NCBI GenBank assembly: GCA_025453975.1
Contig: JALOPI010000023.1
Coordinates: forward strand, 1 to 53,202
DNA length: 53,202 nucleotides
DNA from: Syntrophobacteraceae bacterium
Lineage (GTDB): Bacteria; Desulfobacterota; Syntrophobacteria; Syntrophobacterales; Syntrophobacteraceae
Direction of reading: 5' to 3'
A program made the position numbers and the translations under genes. Positions 9,456 to 17,593 of this stretch are shown one piece after another; position 1 is the stretch's first letter, and each line of letters opens with the position of its first letter. The notes under the pieces were generated by a model that saw only the letters and a list, made by a program, of their open reading frames with translations, did not search any database and was not told the origin of the DNA.

Positions 9456-9737
9456 TCAATATCGATTTTTGAAAGCTGGGCGCTTGGCTTTCTTACCTCC
9501 TGGGTTCGCCTGGTTGACCTTGATGTTCATGCCGTCGACGAGCTTCCCGTTCAGTGCCTTGATGGCTTTGTCCGCTTCGGAGTTGCTCGGCATTTCAACG
9601 AATCCGTACCCTTTGCTGCGCCCGCTGTGTCTATCCATGATAACCTTGGAGCTATCAACCTGCCCAAATTCGACAAATAAGTCTTTAAGGATTTCATCGG
9701 TTACCGTATAGGGCAGATTGCCAACATAAATGTTCAT
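9456..9737 (-). CDS. RRM-type RNA-binding protein (cold-shock-type)
   Basis: This 93-residue protein is essentially a single RNA-recognition motif. RNP2 is IYVGNL (residues 3-8) and RNP1 is KGYGFVEM (42-49), each with the aromatic residues that stack on RNA bases. The fold pattern continues through ADKAIKALNGKLVDGMNIKV. The tail GGKKAKRPAFKNRY is basic. Bacterial single-RRM proteins of this size are often cold-induced RNA chaperones (known for cyanobacteria; inferred here). GAGG lies eight bases before the ATG. The upstream leader is AT-richer than its neighbours and can fold, which would suit post-transcriptional control. Confidence 0.93.
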   Translation of the reverse strand: MNIYVGNLPYTVTDEILKDLFVEFGQVDSSKVIMDRHSGRSKGYGFVEMPSNSEADKAIKALNGKLVDGMNIKVNQANPGGKKAKRPAFKNRY

Positions 9738-9758
9738 CTATTTACCTCGCTATTCACT

Positions 9759-9800
9759 GTGCTATTTATGCATAAGCATCAGTACCTCAATCAATAGCAC
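9759..9800 (-). promoter_or_regulatory. Inverted repeat in the leader of the RRM gene
   Basis: The arms GTGCTATT (9759-9766) and AATAGCAC (9793-9800) are perfect complements and enclose a smaller possible stem (ATGC/GCAT). The element lies 22 bases upstream of the RRM start codon in an unusually AT-rich patch. It may act as a leader structure, as in cold-shock mRNAs, or as a protein-binding site. Confidence 0.35.
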
Positions 9801-9815
9801 AAAAATTGAGGACCG

Positions 9816-9831
9816 ATGTACTTCAGTACAT
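9816..9831. promoter_or_regulatory. Palindromic operator candidate ATGTAC-N4-GTACAT
   Basis: ATGTACTTCAGTACAT is a perfect 6+4+6 inverted repeat about 80 bases upstream of the RRM start codon, near where its promoter should be. The binding protein is unknown. Confidence 0.3.
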
Positions 9832-9904
9832 GAAATACCCGTGAGACGCCAACAATACTCTCGACTCAAGCTATTCGACCTGAACCGGTTCAGTCAAAAG
9901 CGTC

Positions 9905-10072
9905 GTGAGGCGCCGTCTGCTCGATGGTCTCTTACCGGAAGCCCGCCAGGTGCTCAAGCACCTCCCCGATGATCCCGTCAGATCCCTGATTCGAGCCCTT
10001 CCCTCGCGAGACCTCCGCGCTGGCTGGCCCGGTACGGACTCCCATGATCTTTTCCGGCTATCTTTAACATGA
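9905..10072 (+). pseudogene. Possible gene remnant or small ORF
   Basis: A 55-codon frame starting at a GTG reads RRRLLDGLLPEARQVLKHLP and continues with DDPVRSLIRALP. Its helical repeat-like pattern resembles the N-terminal helices of MgtE-type proteins, but it is far too short and has no ribosome site. It may be a leftover of a deleted gene or a chance frame. Confidence 0.15.
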
Positions 10073-10214
10073 ACCAGGGCGGACTGCCATAGGTCGTCTC
10101 ACAATTCTGATGAGAAGTCCCCCGCTCGCCGCTTCATGCCAGAGGGACCGCGGGATGGGCCGGCCAGGATTGGCGACAAGCCGTGCCCGGGAATTCTCGA
10201 GACTGTGCAATTAC

Positions 10215-10243
10215 CGTAACCAGGGTGCGCAAGAATCGTAACC
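10215..10243 (+). promoter_or_regulatory. Direct repeats CGTAACC, candidate activator sites
   Basis: CGTAACC occurs at 10215-10221 and 10237-10243, 22 bases (two helical turns) apart, 62-90 bases upstream of the -24 element at 10305. That is where bacterial enhancer-binding proteins of sigma-54 promoters bind. The regulator is not in this window. Confidence 0.3.
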
Positions 10244-10304
10244 CTCACGGGCCCGGCAAACAGCCCCACGGGTAAACAGGCAGGTATTTGCTTGGGTTAT
10301 GGCG

Positions 10305-10319
10305 TGGCACGGGCCTTGC
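10305..10319 (+). promoter_or_regulatory. Sigma-54 (-24/-12) promoter
   Basis: TGGCAC-GGGCC-TTGC is a full match to the -24/-12 consensus with the required spacing between GG and GC. Transcription should start near 10331, giving an 85-90 base leader before the GH/GT fusion gene at 10419. A perfect 8-bp hairpin (AGATTCCG-CCCCA-CGGAATCT, 10356-10376) lies in that leader. Confidence 0.75.
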
Positions 10320-10418
10320 CAAGGTGTGGGTCGTGTCATTGTGCCCGGTGATCAGAGATTCCGCCCCACGGAATCTACAACATGCAACCAGCGTCGATAG
10401 AACGGAACGAGGGAAGCC

Positions 10419-13223
10419 ATGACCCCACCAGTCAGTGGAAATGCTTATGAGCTGCAATTGGATGAATCCCGCGAGCAGACGGGGGGCGGGGAGGAGCAGG
10501 ATGAAACCCTTGTCGCTCCGCGCTCCGATACCGAGAGTGTCGTGAGGCCCCTGTTCACAAGAAGTCCCAGCACACATCAGGTGGATTCCGAGAATACCGA
10601 GGCCGCTGCCGGCGAAAAGACGGCCCGGCTTTACCGCATCAAGCCCGAGGTTCCCGCGGAGCTGCCGACCATAGTCCCCGGCGCGTCCACCGCGAGCACC
10701 GTGGCCCGGTTCTTCCTCGCCCCCCCGCGAGCCATCCCCGTGGAGGATGGCGTGCGCCCCCGCGTCGCCGGCAAGTTTATTTTCGTGGGAGACGAGAAGT
10801 TCTACATCCGCGGCGTGACCTATGGTCCTTTCCGGCCGGATGAGCAGGGCTGCGAGTATCATACTCCCGAGCAGGTGGAGATCGATTTTGGCCTCATGGC
10901 CCAGTACGGGATCAACTCGGTGAGGACCTACACCGTCCCGCCGCGGTGGCTCCTGGACATCGCCCAGAAGCACGGCCTGCGGGTCATGGTCGGGCTGCCC
11001 TGGGAGGAGCACATCACGTTTCTCGACAACCGTAAGCTGGCTCAGGACATCGAGCGCCGCGTGCGCGAGGGGGTGCGGGCCTGCGCCGGGCATCCGGCCA
11101 TCCTGGCGTACACCATCGGCAACGAGATTCCGGCCACCATCGTGCGCTGGTTCGGGCGCCACCGGATCGAGGCCTTCCTGGAGCGGCTGTACCGCGCGTC
11201 CAAGGCCGAGGATCCCGACGCGCTGGTGACCTACGTGAATTTCCCCACGACGGAGTACCTGGAGCTTCCCTTCGTGGATTTCGTGTCCTTCAACGTGTAC
11301 CTGGAGACGCGGGAGAAACTGGAAGGCTACCTGGCGCGGCTTCAGAACCTGGCCGGGGACCGTCCGCTGCTCATGGCCGAGGTGGGCCTGGACAGCATGC
11401 GGAACGGCGAGGAAAAGCAGGCCGATACTCTCGTCTGGCAGATCCGCAGCACCTTCGCAACCGGCTGCTCGGGGGTGTTCATTTTTTCCTGGACCGACGA
11501 GTGGCATCGGGGCGGCTTCGATATCGATGACTGGGGGTTCGGGGTGACCGACCGGAACAGGAATCCCAAGCAATCCCTGGAATCTCTGCGAAAAGCCTTT
11601 GCCGAGGTGCCTTTCCAGCCGGATCTCGATTGGCCGAGCATCTCCGTGGTGGTGTGCACCTACAACGGCTCGAGAACCATCCGGGATACCCTGGAGGGCC
11701 TCCGGAGGCTGGAATATCCCAACTATGAAGTCATCATCGTCAACGACGGCTCCCGGGACAAGACCGCTGAAATCGTCCAGGAGTATCCCTTCCGGGTCAT
11801 CACCACGGAGAACCGCGGGCTCAGCAGCGCCCGGAACACGGGATGGCAGTCAGCCCGGGGCGAGATCGTGGCCTACATCGACGACGACGCCACCCCCGAT
11901 CCGCACTGGCTGACCTACCTGGCTGCGACGTTTCTGGAGACGGCCCACGTGGGTGTGGGCGGCCCCAACCTGCCGCCTCCCAACGATGGAGCCGTGGCGG
12001 AATGCGTTTCCAACTCCCCGGGTGGTCCCGTTCACGTTCTCCTGACGGATACCCTGGCGGAGCACATTCCCGGCTGCAACATGGCTTTTCGCAGGGCGGC
12101 CCTGGAAGCCATCGGGGGATTCGACCACCAGTTCCGCATCGCCGGGGACGACGTGGATGTCTGCTGGCGACTCCAGGCCAGGGGCTGGACGCTGGGCTTC
12201 AACCCGGCGGCCATGGTCTGGCACCACCGCCGCGGCTCGGTCAAAACGTACTGGAAGCAGCAGCTGAACTACGGGAAAGCCGAAGCGGATCTGGAGAAGA
12301 AATGGCCCGAGAAGTACAACGCCGCGGGGCATGTGCCCTGGGCAGGCCGGGTGTATTTCAAGGGATTCGAGCAGCTGCTGGGATTCTTCCGGGGCCGTGT
12401 CTACCAGGGGACCTGGGGAAGCGCCCTCTTCCAGTCCATCTATCAGCCGGCGCCAAGTCTCCTCTGGTCCCTGCCCATGATGCCCGAGTGGTACGTGGTG
12501 GTGGCTGCCCTTTCGGTGGTCTCGGCCCTGGGGGTGGAGTGGCGACCGCTGCTCGTCGCCTTGCCCTTCCTGCTGTTCGCGGCGATCGTGCCGGTAATCC
12601 ATGCCCTCGCCTGTGCCTGGAGGGTCAAGTTCTCCGAGAAGACCTACAGCCGGAGGGAAAGGCTCAAGATGCGGCTCCTCACGGCTGCCATGCACATGTT
12701 CCAGCCTTTGGCACGGCTGGTGGGCCGCATGAAGCTGGGCCTCACCCCCTGGCGCCAGTGCGTGGTCTCCGGCATTTCCATGCCCTGGCCCGTACCCAAG
12801 AATTTCACCCTGTGGAGCGAGGAGTGGCGCTCCCCCATCGACTGGCTGGAGAACCTCGAGTCGGGACTGAAGGGACTGAGGGGCGTGGTGAGCCGGGGTG
12901 GCGATTACGACCGCTGGGACCTGGAGATGCGCGGAGGGCTGCTCGGGTCGGTGAGGCTGCTCATGGCCGTGGAGGAGCACGGCGGCGGCAAGCAGCTGGT
13001 GCGCTTCAAGGCATGGCCCAAGTGCGCGGCCGTCGGCTACTCCTTCGCCATCCTGTTCGCGGCCCTGGCCGCGGCCGCTGCATACGGGGGAGCCTGGATC
13101 GCTTTCGGAGTGCTCAACTTCATCGCCCTCGTCACGGTCATGCGCATGTTCGTGGAATGCGGGTCGGCCATGGCGGGCATCATCCGGGTCCTCAACCCCA
13201 CGGGTGAAAAGCAGAATCACTGA
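10419..13223 (+). CDS. Glycoside hydrolase-like domain fused to a membrane GT2 glycosyltransferase
   Basis: A 934-residue two-enzyme fusion. After a disordered N-terminus (1-110), residues about 115-395 form a TIM-barrel hydrolase of the GH2/GH5 clan: FYIRGVTYGPFRP, the acid/base Glu236 in IGNEIPA and the probable nucleophile Glu321 in LLMAEVGLD. Residues about 405-660 are a GT2 domain: SISVVVCTYNGS, VNDGSRDKT, the metal-binding IDDDATPD (488-490) and GGFDHQFRIAGDDVDVCWRL. Hydrophobic segments follow at about 690-730 and 870-910, so the enzyme is membrane-bound with the GT in the cytoplasm. It probably makes or trims an extracellular polysaccharide. It stands alone between a sigma-54 promoter and a terminator. 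ACGAGGGAAG precedes the ATG. Confidence 0.88.
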   Translation: MTPPVSGNAYELQLDESREQTGGGEEQDETLVAPRSDTESVVRPLFTRSPSTHQVDSENTEAAAGEKTARLYRIKPEVPAELPTIVPGASTASTVARFFLAPPRAIPVEDGVRPRVAGKFIFVGDEKFYIRGVTYGPFRPDEQGCEYHTPEQVEIDFGLMAQYGINSVRTYTVPPRWLLDIAQKHGLRVMVGLPWEEHITFLDNRKLAQDIERRVREGVRACAGHPAILAYTIGNEIPATIVRWFGRHRIEAFLERLYRASKAEDPDALVTYVNFPTTEYLELPFVDFVSFNVYLETREKLEGYLARLQNLAGDRPLLMAEVGLDSMRNGEEKQADTLVWQIRSTFATGCSGVFIFSWTDEWHRGGFDIDDWGFGVTDRNRNPKQSLESLRKAFAEVPFQPDLDWPSISVVVCTYNGSRTIRDTLEGLRRLEYPNYEVIIVNDGSRDKTAEIVQEYPFRVITTENRGLSSARNTGWQSARGEIVAYIDDDATPDPHWLTYLAATFLETAHVGVGGPNLPPPNDGAVAECVSNSPGGPVHVLLTDTLAEHIPGCNMAFRRAALEAIGGFDHQFRIAGDDVDVCWRLQARGWTLGFNPAAMVWHHRRGSVKTYWKQQLNYGKAEADLEKKWPEKYNAAGHVPWAGRVYFKGFEQLLGFFRGRVYQGTWGSALFQSIYQPAPSLLWSLPMMPEWYVVVAALSVVSALGVEWRPLLVALPFLLFAAIVPVIHALACAWRVKFSEKTYSRRERLKMRLLTAAMHMFQPLARLVGRMKLGLTPWRQCVVSGISMPWPVPKNFTLWSEEWRSPIDWLENLESGLKGLRGVVSRGGDYDRWDLEMRGGLLGSVRLLMAVEEHGGGKQLVRFKAWPKCAAVGYSFAILFAALAAAAAYGGAWIAFGVLNFIALVTVMRMFVECGSAMAGIIRVLNPTGEKQNH

Positions 13224-13297
13224 AATATCCCCCGGGGCGCCCACCGCTCGGATCCTGACGACCCGAGACCCGTGGAAGCCCCGAGGCACCAGGCACG

Positions 13298-13334
13298 AAA
13301 GGCTCCCTCCCGCTGCGGGAGGGAGCCTTTCTGT
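13298..13334 (+). terminator. Strong intrinsic terminator
   Basis: A nearly perfect GC-rich hairpin, GGCTCCCTCCCGC / GCGGGAGGGAGCC at 13301-13327, is followed by TTTCTGTCT and preceded by AAA. It lies 75 bases after the GH/GT fusion gene and ends that monocistronic unit. Confidence 0.85.
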
Positions 13335-13503
13335 CTGAAGCTCAGTGCACGGTTTTCCCTGTCAGTGGGAAAGAGTGCCGACGCATGAGGCCTTGTTTGA
13401 CTTCCCAGACATGTGTCTCAAATCCTGGCCCGTGGTATCCAGCTTGTGGATTCGATCCGGCCACCACGTGCTCTCAACCGCCCACCATTCGGCCTTCCAT
13501 CCT

Positions 13504-13893
13504 TCACTTCTTGCTTGTTTTCACCGGCTTGAGGTCCGACCCGCAAACGCACTTGCCGGGGTTCTGGCTGATCGTGTCGCAGCCGCACTTGGGACCGCAG
13601 GCGCACATGTACTTGCCCGTGGTCTTGAACGCCCTTTCCTGACCATTCACCATGATCATGGCCTTGTCCTTCTCGACCTTGGTGACCGTTCCTTTCACCA
13701 GGTCGGCCCCGCAGGAGCACTTGCCTTCCTTGCGGGCCATGGTGTCGCACGGGCACTTGTCGCCGCAGCCGCAAACGTAGATCTCGTCTCCAGCCTTCAG
13801 GGTCATTTTTCCCTTGTGCATCTCGGCCAGGGCCGGAAAGGACGCCACCAGGGCGAAAAGTACCATCACTGCCACCGAAAGAACCTTTTTCAT
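13504..13893 (-). CDS. Exported cysteine-rich protein with two C-x-C-x3-C-x-C-x9-C-x-C repeats
   Basis: A 129-residue protein with a signal peptide (MKKVLSVAVMVLFALVASFP, cleavage probably after ALA at 21-23). The mature part holds two copies of one cysteine module: Cys41, 43, 47, 49, 59, 61 and Cys97, 99, 103, 105, 115, 117, with identical spacing and shared residues (CGxKCxCDT, GKCxCGxDL). A 30-residue linker (GTVTKVEKDKAMIMVNGQE) lies between. Twelve cysteines in CxC pairs suggest metal binding or metal-cluster storage in the periplasm; this is inference, and I know no assigned function. GAGGGAG precedes the ATG at 13893; the longer upstream frame has no site. Confidence 0.8.
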   Translation of the reverse strand: MKKVLSVAVMVLFALVASFPALAEMHKGKMTLKAGDEIYVCGCGDKCPCDTMARKEGKCSCGADLVKGTVTKVEKDKAMIMVNGQERAFKTTGKYMCACGPKCGCDTISQNPGKCVCGSDLKPVKTSKK

Positions 13894-13999
13894 CGAGTCG
13901 CTCCCTCTTGAGATTTGAGTGAAACGGGTGTCGGCAAACTGTCCCCGCCGTTCAGTCCCATGAAGATGGCGGCGCGCCACCAGGGACGATGTTCGGCAC

Positions 14000-14027
14000 T
14001 GACTTCGGGAAGGCTCGCGCGAAGTCA
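14000..14027. repeat. Inverted repeat upstream of the cysteine-rich gene
   Basis: TGACTTCG (14000-14007) pairs with CGAAGTCA (14020-14027) across a 12-base loop. It sits in the gap between tamA and the cysteine-rich gene, both on the minus strand. It could be a weak terminator for tamA or an operator for the next gene; there is no clear T-run. Confidence 0.3.
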
Positions 14028-14184
14028 TCTGACACGCATTTCATAAACATTCTTCGAATGGGCCGCAATGGTAAGCCATCACAGGGAATTTCCGAATCAA
14101 AAGGCTCCTTCCCGGCTCTTGGTGAATCAGACGGTGCGGCATGTGCCATCGACGGGCAGGGTCCGCACGTGGGCGGACCATGGG

Positions 14185-15963
14185 TCAGAAAGCCTGGCCG
14201 ATGCTCACGTAGACCTGGAACGGGTCATCGATCTCCCTTCTCCGTTCCAGGGGAAAAGCGATGTCCAGCCGCAGGGGACCAATGGGAGTGTGGTACCGAA
14301 GCCCCAGACCGGCACCCCAGAGCACTTTCTCGCTGAAATGCGGGGCGCTGGACTCGAAGGCGCTTCCCCCGTCCACAAAGGCCACCACACCGATGTCCCG
14401 GGTGACTCGAGCCCGCAGCTCGGCGTTGAGCTCGACGAGGGATCGTCCTCCGATGGGATCGCGGTTCTCGGCCAGGGGAGCCAGGGTCTGGTAGGGGTAG
14501 CCCCGGACCGAGCCGCCCCCGCCGGCGTAGAAGCGCAGATCGGCGGGGATGGAGTCGCGGCCGGCCCCCACGATGGACCCCAGGGCCCCCCTGGCGGCGA
14601 AGACCACGAGAGGCTTGTCGATCAGTCTGAAATAGTGGCTGTAGCTCAGGCCGCCCTTCACGAAGGTCGAGGATGTTCCGAGCGTATCCCAATGAGGAGC
14701 CAGCTGCAATCTGAGCCTCCCGCCGACGGTGGGATCCAGCAGGTTGTCGCTCCGGTCCCAGTCCAGAAAGGAATGGAGAGCGAGGAGGGCGACCTCGTCC
14801 GTTTCTCCGAGCTGCTCCACCCTGGCCCACCGAAGCCCGGGCCCGATGCTCCACCTGAGGGTCCTGTCGGCTTTCCTCTCCAGTGTGACGGCTGATTCCA
14901 GGTAGCGGCTCTGGTAGGCGTCCGTATCCTCATCGGCGAGCTTGGAAGACAGCCTGAGGGATTGCCTGGGCCGCAGGAAATCCGGCTTCTCGAAAGAGGC
15001 ATCAAAGGCCGTGGTGAGGGCCGAGCCCGTGACGCTCAGCTGCAGTCTCTCCCCATGATGGAAGAGATTGCGATGCTCCCAGCTGAACCGGCCGCCGGGT
15101 CCCTCGTCGGTCCTGTAGCCGGCCCCGATCTTGGCGCCGCGGTGCTTCCTTTCTCCGAGATCCAGGGCGACGGGGAGCCCGCCATCCTCGTCCAGCTCCT
15201 CCCCTGGTGTGATCTGGACCAGGGAGAAGAGCTCGCTCCTCGCCAGCTCCTGCCGCGTTTCCGAGATCAGATCGCCGTTCCATGGCTCGCCCTGCCGCCA
15301 GAGGAGCCGGTTTCGAACCGTGCTCTCGCTCACGCTCTTGAGGCCGGAGACGTGGGTGGGGCCGAACTTCGCCATGGGACCAGGGGCCAGGATGTAGGTC
15401 ACCTGAACGGTGCGCGTCCGGTGGTCGACCACAACCCGGCGGTCCTCGACGCGGGCGAAGGGTCGCCCGCTGCGCTCGAGGGTCCGGATGAGCCCCTTCT
15501 CGGCGTCCAGGATGGCCTGGGCGCGGGCGGGGTCCCCCTGAGCCAGGCCCAGGCTCTCGGAGGTCGGAAAATGCCGGAGGAGGTCGCGGTCCGCTTCCGG
15601 GACCGTCCATTGGATGGATTCCAGGCGGAACACCTCGCCGGGGTTGATGCTGAAAAGGACGACGGGATCCTCGGCCTCCTGGCCGATGTCGAAGGAGACA
15701 TCGGCTCCATAGTAGCCGGCCGAGCGCAGCACCTTGCGGAACCGTTCCAGATCCTCGCTGGCGCGGCGGCGCAGAAGCCCGACGGTGGCGGGCGGCCTGT
15801 CCCGCCACCTCACCGTGTTCGATGCCGACTCCAGGTCGGTCAGGACAGGCCTTTCCGCCGTCCCCTCCCAACGGACCTCATAAGCTTCCCCGTGGGATGT
15901 CGGCAGCGGCAGCGGGAAAAGAGACAGAACCGCCAAAGCTGAAGCCAGCCGCCGTAATCTCAT
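14185..15963 (-). CDS. tamA: TamA-type outer-membrane assembly protein (Omp85/BamA superfamily)
   Basis: A 592-residue outer-membrane protein. It has a signal peptide (MRLRRLASALAVLSLFPLPL), then about 250 residues of POTRA-type domains (GYYGADVSFDIGQE; GRPFARVEDRRVVVD; VSGLKSVSESTVRNRLLW), then a 16-strand barrel. The barrel carries the lid-lock motif GSVRGYPYQTL and ends in VSIGQAF, with the terminal Phe expected of outer-membrane proteins. TamA works with inner-membrane TamB to insert or translocate outer-membrane proteins. No tamB is next to it; the preceding gene on the strand is a YihY/BrkB protein. ATG 15993 is an alternative start ten codons upstream. Confidence 0.85.
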   Translation of the reverse strand: MRLRRLASALAVLSLFPLPLPTSHGEAYEVRWEGTAERPVLTDLESASNTVRWRDRPPATVGLLRRRASEDLERFRKVLRSAGYYGADVSFDIGQEAEDPVVLFSINPGEVFRLESIQWTVPEADRDLLRHFPTSESLGLAQGDPARAQAILDAEKGLIRTLERSGRPFARVEDRRVVVDHRTRTVQVTYILAPGPMAKFGPTHVSGLKSVSESTVRNRLLWRQGEPWNGDLISETRQELARSELFSLVQITPGEELDEDGGLPVALDLGERKHRGAKIGAGYRTDEGPGGRFSWEHRNLFHHGERLQLSVTGSALTTAFDASFEKPDFLRPRQSLRLSSKLADEDTDAYQSRYLESAVTLERKADRTLRWSIGPGLRWARVEQLGETDEVALLALHSFLDWDRSDNLLDPTVGGRLRLQLAPHWDTLGTSSTFVKGGLSYSHYFRLIDKPLVVFAARGALGSIVGAGRDSIPADLRFYAGGGGSVRGYPYQTLAPLAENRDPIGGRSLVELNAELRARVTRDIGVVAFVDGGSAFESSAPHFSEKVLWGAGLGLRYHTPIGPLRLDIAFPLERRREIDDPFQVYVSIGQAF

Positions 15964-16145
15964 GCATCGCCTGTGGAAGAGCCATCGGGGCATCGCGATG
16001 ATCCGGAGCGGGATGAGACGGGGTCCCCTCGGTCCCGATGAGAAGCCCGGGATAGCGGGGAGGAGCCAGGTCCGCCATGAGGCGAAGGCACCACCCCCGC
16101 TCCTGGGTGGGATGGAGCACATGCCGGGCACTGGAACGGAATCCC

Positions 16146-17510
16146 TCAGAGGTCCAGCAGACGGCGGTTGGCCGCCGAGGCCTGGCAGGAGTGGTGGAGC
16201 TCGGCGAGGGCGCTCGATAGAGCCTCCATCCCCGCAAAGCAATGGCCTTCAGGGCTCGGGACGCAAACATGGCCCCGGGCTTCCAGCCGATCCAGGACCT
16301 GCTTGAGGGTGAGATCGGCCACGGGCAGGGCAGGCTGGTAAAGCAGCCCATTCTGGCTCTCCGGACCCTGGTCCGGCTCACTCCCGCGCGGAGCGGCCCG
16401 AGCCAGAAGGCCGGCCTCCTCCAGCTCCTCCAGGGTCTCCCGGGCCAGCAGGGCGGGAAGGTCCCCCGCCGCGGCCAGCTCCTCAGCGGAACAGCCTCGC
16501 CCCCCGTCGGAAAAGCGGCGGGCGATCCGCTGCATGACCCACAGGGCCACCAGGTTTCTCGTGGCCCTGTCGAGCTTTCTCACCCCGGGCTCGAATTCAA
16601 ACCATTTGGCATTCTGATGGGCGTAGCAGATCTCGGCCCCCAAAAGCACAATCATCCAGCTCGCCTGGAGCCAGGTGAGGAACAGGGGGAGGGCGGCGAA
16701 GCTCCCGTAGACGGCGTTGTAGTTGGACACCCCCACTTGAAAGTAGATGTAGGCGGCCTGAAACAGCTGATAGAGCGTGCCGCCGATGATGCCGCCCACG
16801 GCGGCCGAGCCCATCCGGACCCGGGTGTTGGGCATGAAGACATAGAGAAAGGTGAAGAGCGCCCACATGACCACGTAGGGTGAAAGCTTCAGCAGCTGAA
16901 GCAGTGTGGAGTGGAAGTAGCCCACGATCTCGTAGCGCTCGCTGGCGAACCCCAGCTGCTGAGTGACCATGACCGTGAGACTGCTGGAAATGATGAGGAG
17001 GATGGGAGCGATGAGCATGAAGGAAAGGTAGTCGCTCACCCGCCGGGAGAAGGTGCGTGGCGACCTCGTCTTCCAGATGGCGTTGAGGGAGACCTCGATG
17101 TGGTTCAGGACCTTCATGACGGTCCAGAAAAGCACCGCGACGCCGATGCCGGCGATGAGACCCCCGCGGGTGGTCTGCAGCATGGAATGGGCGAAGCTCA
17201 TGATCCATCGCGCCACCTCCTCCTGGCCCGCCAGCTGCTGGAGGACCGCCCGCTCGATGGCGCTCTGAAGCCCGAAGCCCTGGGCAATGCCGAAGGCCAT
17301 GGCGAAGATGGGGACCACGGACAGGAGCGTGAAGAGGGTCAGGGCAGAGGCGCGCAGGGGGCACTGGTCCTCGGAGAAGCGCCGCATGGACAGGACGGCC
17401 ACGCGCAGATATCGGAAAGCCATGGTCCGGGCCGGCGGAAGGTCCGCCAGACGGACGCACCACAGGTCATGTTCCAGGAAGTGCCTGAGGGTCGATCGGT
17501 CCGGAAGCAT
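16146..17510 (-). CDS. YihY/BrkB-family inner-membrane protein with C-terminal winged-helix-like extension
   Basis: A 454-residue protein with about six membrane segments. Conserved YihY features are LRASALTLFTLLSVVPIFAM near residue 55, VLNHIEVSLNAIWKT, VFMPNTRVRMGSAAVGGIIG and YNAVYGSFAALPLFLTWLQA. The family is often misnamed ribonuclease BN; its true role is not settled. After residue about 300 a cytoplasmic tail of 150 residues looks like a winged-helix region (SAEELAAAGDLPALLARETL). The ATG at 17510 is chosen because GGAGG lies five bases before it; a GTG two codons upstream overlaps that site. It is followed by tamA after about 180 bases. Confidence 0.88.
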   Translation of the reverse strand: MLPDRSTLRHFLEHDLWCVRLADLPPARTMAFRYLRVAVLSMRRFSEDQCPLRASALTLFTLLSVVPIFAMAFGIAQGFGLQSAIERAVLQQLAGQEEVARWIMSFAHSMLQTTRGGLIAGIGVAVLFWTVMKVLNHIEVSLNAIWKTRSPRTFSRRVSDYLSFMLIAPILLIISSSLTVMVTQQLGFASERYEIVGYFHSTLLQLLKLSPYVVMWALFTFLYVFMPNTRVRMGSAAVGGIIGGTLYQLFQAAYIYFQVGVSNYNAVYGSFAALPLFLTWLQASWMIVLLGAEICYAHQNAKWFEFEPGVRKLDRATRNLVALWVMQRIARRFSDGGRGCSAEELAAAGDLPALLARETLEELEEAGLLARAAPRGSEPDQGPESQNGLLYQPALPVADLTLKQVLDRLEARGHVCVPSPEGHCFAGMEALSSALAELHHSCQASAANRRLLDL

Positions 17511-17593
17511 GGCCACCTCCCTGATTCATTCCCGCGCCCAAACGCCGCGATCCCAGGGAGAACCGCGGGGGCGGCGCCCCCTCCCGATGGGGC

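Noticed and set aside
456..14043. Thirteen-base repeat GACACGCATTTCA near 458 and 14031
   Set aside because: A 13-base match is expected by chance many times in a window of this size, and the flanks do not agree.
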